In this document: piece after piece, positions 7,287 through 9,522 of the stretch
How the letters are laid out: every line of letters begins with the position of its first letter
Numbering within the stretch: the stretch's first letter is position 1
NCBI GenBank assembly: GCA_023424865.1
Contig: JAFADM010000087.1
Location: 1 to 9,522 of the forward strand
DNA: 9,522 bases
Origin: Bacillota bacterium
Lineage (GTDB): Bacteria > Bacillota_A > Clostridia > DSM-8532
Direction of reading: 5' to 3'
The notes under the pieces: model-generated
Databases searched by the model: none
Told to the model about the DNA's origin: nothing
The model's input: only the letters and a program-made list of their open reading frames with translations
Position numbers and translations under genes: made by a program

Positions 7287-8540
7287 TCAGGCCTCCGGAT
7301 GGCGGGCCCGGAGAATTTTAAAGGCCTCCTCCGCTACCCCCAGCGTCTCCTCAATATCTCCATCACTCAAGGCGCAGTTAATGAAATGATTGTGGTGGTT
7401 TGTGAAGAAAATACCCCTTTTAACGCATTCAGCCACCCACTCCTGATGAAGGAGAAGGGAATCGTCATTGGCAATGCGCATGTACCACATGGAGGGAATA
7501 CCCGTAACCTTAAGATCAAAGCCGTGTTCAACGCCTGCCTTTACAAGGCCGTCGGTAAGCTTTTTACCCAGGCTTTGCATGGTCCGGGGAGCATTTATCG
7601 CCTTCATTTTATTTATGGCAGCTATGCCTGCGGCAAAGGGTACCGCCGACATCCAATAGCTTCCGGTGTACATAATAGCCGATGCAGCGTCCTTTAAAGC
7701 GTTAATGCCGCAGAGCGCCGACAGGTTCCAACCGTTGGCAATGGCTTTGCAAAAGCAAACCAGGTCGGCCTTAAAGCCGAAGAAATGATCCGAGCCCTTC
7801 ATATCCAGGCGGAAGCCGCAGCGCACATCATCAATGATAAGAACGATGCCGTTATCCGTACAAAGCTTCCTCACCTTCTCCCAATAGCCTTCGGCAGGAA
7901 GCACATTGTCCTTAAAAACCGGATGATAATAGGGGGTTGAAATAAAACCTGCAATTTTGCCCTTATTTTCAGCCACCAGCTTTTCAAGCTGCTCAAAATT
8001 ATTCCACTCCACATAAAGGTTATTGGCAGTATCTGCTTCCGTTATACCGGGATGGCCGTAATGCTGGGTCCAGGGGGAGACTCCGTGATAATTGCCGGTG
8101 ACAAGAATCATCTTGTCCCGGCCCGTGGCAGCCCGAGCCACCATGGTGGCAAAATTGGTGACATCATTGCCGTTTTTGGCAAAGAAGGCCCAGTCGGCCA
8201 TGGCCACGGTATCCACCAGGGTTTCGGCCATTTCCACAAGAAGCTCCGAAGGGGAAGTGGCGCAGTTAATCTTTCTAAGCTGGGCCAGAGCGGCATTGTC
8301 CACATCGTCGTCGTTATACCCCAGGGCAATAGGCCCGTAGGCACACATATAATCGATAAACCGGTTTCCGTCCACATCCCAGAAATAGGCTCCCTTGGCA
8401 TGGGAGGAAAAGTAGGGGAAAGCATCCACCGGTACAAAGCAGGATTCGGCAGGACCCAGATGGCCGTACACCCCTGCCGGAATAACTTTAAGGGCTCTGT
8501 TGAAAAGCTCCTTGCTTTTCGGATAATTATAGGTATCCAT
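7287..8540 (-). CDS. Class III PLP-dependent aminotransferase, glutamate-1-semialdehyde aminomutase-like
   Basis: The 417-residue protein has the fold-type I, class III (GSA aminomutase) layout. Visible parts: N-terminal AKGAYFWDVDGNRFIDY (48-64), the G-x-x-x-DVDG-x-R-x-IDY pattern of the family; phosphate-binding KNGNDVTNFA (122-131); YHG (151-153), the ring-stacking position; IIDDVRCGFR (235-244), where D237 would bind the pyridine nitrogen; and CKAIANG (264-270), where K265 would form the Schiff base. The start at 8540 was chosen because AAGGAGG lies 8 nt upstream; the frame is open to 8594, but that extension lacks a good ribosome site. No heme genes are near, and several motifs differ from true HemL (DDV for DEV, CKAIANGW for the glycine-rich Lys motif). 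The substrate is therefore open. It is probably co-transcribed with the SCP2-like gene 78 bp upstream. Confidence 0.85.
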   Translation of the reverse strand: MDTYNYPKSKELFNRALKVIPAGVYGHLGPAESCFVPVDAFPYFSSHAKGAYFWDVDGNRFIDYMCAYGPIALGYNDDDVDNAALAQLRKINCATSPSELLVEMAETLVDTVAMADWAFFAKNGNDVTNFATMVARAATGRDKMILVTGNYHGVSPWTQHYGHPGITEADTANNLYVEWNNFEQLEKLVAENKGKIAGFISTPYYHPVFKDNVLPAEGYWEKVRKLCTDNGIVLIIDDVRCGFRLDMKGSDHFFGFKADLVCFCKAIANGWNLSALCGINALKDAASAIMYTGSYWMSAVPFAAGIAAINKMKAINAPRTMQSLGKKLTDGLVKAGVEHGFDLKVTGIPSMWYMRIANDDSLLLHQEWVAECVKRGIFFTNHHNHFINCALSDGDIEETLGVAEEAFKILRARHPEA

Positions 8541-8618
8541 AGGAATGGCCTCCTTGAAAACAAACTTAATCAGGCTGCAGCGGAAAGGGTACAAGCGTCT
8601 ATTTCATTCACTATGCCC

Positions 8619-9377
8619 TTATCCAACATAGGACGGTACCTGGTACAGAATCTTGTTTAGAGCATCCAGCATGGGAAGATAGCCTTTGGCAACAAACTGG
8701 CCCGAACCGATAGCCGAAAAGGAATCCAATTTCCCGTTCAGCACCGCGTTGGCGCTCTCCATTGTTGAAAAAAGCATATAGGCCCGGGCCTGTTTTTTGC
8801 GGGATTTATCGGCACGTATAACACCCTTGTTAACCTCTAGCTGAACGCAGGGCTCACCTTCTCCCACGGCCAGCTCAATAACACCATCGGGAATACGGGC
8901 GGCGTTAAGCTTTCCCTTAAGGTCATAATTTCCGATTTGCTCCAGAGCATAGGCTGCGGTATAAACCGTAAGGATGGTATTAATCCGAAAATACTCAGGA
9001 TCCTTTAAAAGCTCCTCCGTAGGCTTTAGAAAGTATTCCAGGCGCTTGGTAAGCTCAGTAAACTCCTTGGTTAGAAAGCCTATTTTGGTAAAGCCTTTCA
9101 GGGGTATGGGATTTTTGGTTCCGTCAAACAGTCCGTTTAAATGATCCGGGGTAGGAAAATAGAGCTTGATGTCGCTGGGGCTCACACCCTTTGCAAGGGA
9201 ACAGGTGCCGTTCTCAATTTTAAGCACTGCAGAAGGTCCCTTATGTACACTGAACTGGATCATCAGCTTTTTGTCCTTGATAAGATCCTTTGCTACAGGA
9301 TCCATTGCGCAGAGATCTTCCAGGTTGCGCAATATTGCAAATAAATTAATATTGGCCAAGGTCAATGCATCCTTCAT
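8619..9377 (-). CDS. SCP2-like (sterol carrier protein 2 fold) protein
   Basis: The 252-residue protein has no signal peptide or membrane segment. Two parts look like SCP2-type lipid-binding sequence. One, near 38-115, includes VLKIENGTCSLAKG, LYFPTPDHLNGLFDG and GFTKIGFLTK. The other, near 168-248, includes VQLEVNKGVIRAD, YMLFSTMESANAVLNGKLD, AIGSGQFVAKG and a leucine-rich end. They align with each other, suggesting an internal duplication joined by a helical linker (about 116-160). SCP2 domains bind hydrophobic ligands such as acyl chains. Bacterial copies are mostly uncharacterised, so no reaction is claimed. The ATG at 9377 follows a good ribosome site (GAGGGTGG). The gene is first in an operon with the aminotransferase. 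Family assignment is by pattern of conserved residues, not by a database search. Confidence 0.6.
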   Translation of the reverse strand: MKDALTLANINLFAILRNLEDLCAMDPVAKDLIKDKKLMIQFSVHKGPSAVLKIENGTCSLAKGVSPSDIKLYFPTPDHLNGLFDGTKNPIPLKGFTKIGFLTKEFTELTKRLEYFLKPTEELLKDPEYFRINTILTVYTAAYALEQIGNYDLKGKLNAARIPDGVIELAVGEGEPCVQLEVNKGVIRADKSRKKQARAYMLFSTMESANAVLNGKLDSFSAIGSGQFVAKGYLPMLDALNKILYQVPSYVG

Positions 9378-9413
9378 AGATCCACCCTCTTCATTAAAAG
9401 TTCGGTATTACAC

Positions 9414-9445
9414 AAAAAGCGCCCTTATTCATCGGAATACGGCGC
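9414..9445 (-). terminator. Terminator-like hairpin in the leader of the SCP2-aminotransferase operon
   Basis: On the minus strand, GCGCC (9445-9441) pairs with GGCGC (9423-9419). Inside it TATTC pairs with GAATA around a CGAT loop, with a small internal loop between the two helices. TTTTT (9418-9414) follows directly. It lies downstream of the promoter at 9467-9495 and 36 bp before the SCP2 ATG. It either ends an upstream gene outside the window or acts as an attenuator. Confidence 0.65.
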
Positions 9446-9466
9446 CGTTGTCATGTTTTCTCTTTT

Positions 9467-9495
9467 ATTCTACTGTTCTTTAATTAATAAATCAA
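9467..9495 (-). promoter_or_regulatory. Promoter of the SCP2-aminotransferase operon
   Basis: On the minus strand, TTGATT (9495-9490) and TAGAAT (9472-9467) are separated by exactly 17 bp in AT-rich DNA. Transcription would start near 9460, giving a leader of about 83 nt before the SCP2 ATG at 9377. Confidence 0.6.
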
Positions 9496-9522
9496 TGCCC
9501 ATTAGCAATGCGGTTTAAAGAA

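Noticed and set aside
8052..8660. A 202-codon plus-strand frame across the aminotransferase and the end of the SCP2-like gene
   Set aside because: It is antisense to a conserved PLP enzyme and has no ribosome site or recognisable domain. The low stop-codon frequency reflects codon use on the other strand.
1..9522. CRISPR arrays, tRNA or rRNA genes, insertion sequences, phage genes
   Set aside because: No regularly spaced repeats, cloverleaf-like sequences, transposase or integrase motifs, or phage structural genes were seen on either strand.

Overview
The window reads as a piece of a Firmicutes (probably clostridial) chromosome. Ribosome binding sites are strong AGGAGG types, promoters are of the sigma-A kind, terminators are of the GC-stem plus T-run kind, UvrA is typical of Firmicutes, and a Bacillus/Clostridium-type LexA (SOS) box lies in the uvrA promoter. 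These are ordinary chromosomal genes, with no sign of a phage, plasmid or insertion sequence. No tRNA, rRNA or CRISPR array was seen.

Layout, left to right. (1) Positions 2-67 are the last codons of an HU-type DNA-binding protein, followed by its terminator. (2) Positions 124-446 hold no recognisable gene, only a short palindrome and a weak promoter. (3) Positions 447-2154 are a two-gene ABC exporter operon, ATPase then ABC-2 permease. The ATPase is interrupted by an in-frame TAG just before its Walker A motif. A strong stem-loop serving both strands closes this unit. (4) proB (glutamate 5-kinase, short form without PUA domain) lies on the minus strand at 2268-3110. (5) The 513-bp gap at 3111-3623 contains a foldback structure in the proB leader, a promoter-terminator pair that could make a small RNA of about 65 nt, and the promoter region of the next gene. 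(6) An HD-domain nucleotidase-like gene (3624-4220, plus) converges on, and overlaps by 19 bp, uvrA (4202-7042, minus). (7) Positions 7043-7286 carry the uvrA promoter with an embedded LexA-like box, and the terminator of the next operon. (8) A minus-strand operon follows: an SCP2-like protein (8619-9377), then a class III PLP-dependent aminotransferase of the glutamate-1-semialdehyde aminomutase type (7287-8540). Upstream of it lie a promoter and a terminator-like hairpin that may act as an attenuator.

The genes serve separate functions: export, proline synthesis, nucleotide housekeeping, nucleotide excision repair, and an unassigned PLP/SCP2 pair. I see no single large new system. The most interesting items are the amber-interrupted ATPase, the putative small RNA, the SCP2-aminotransferase operon with its attenuator-like leader, and the SOS-type control of uvrA.
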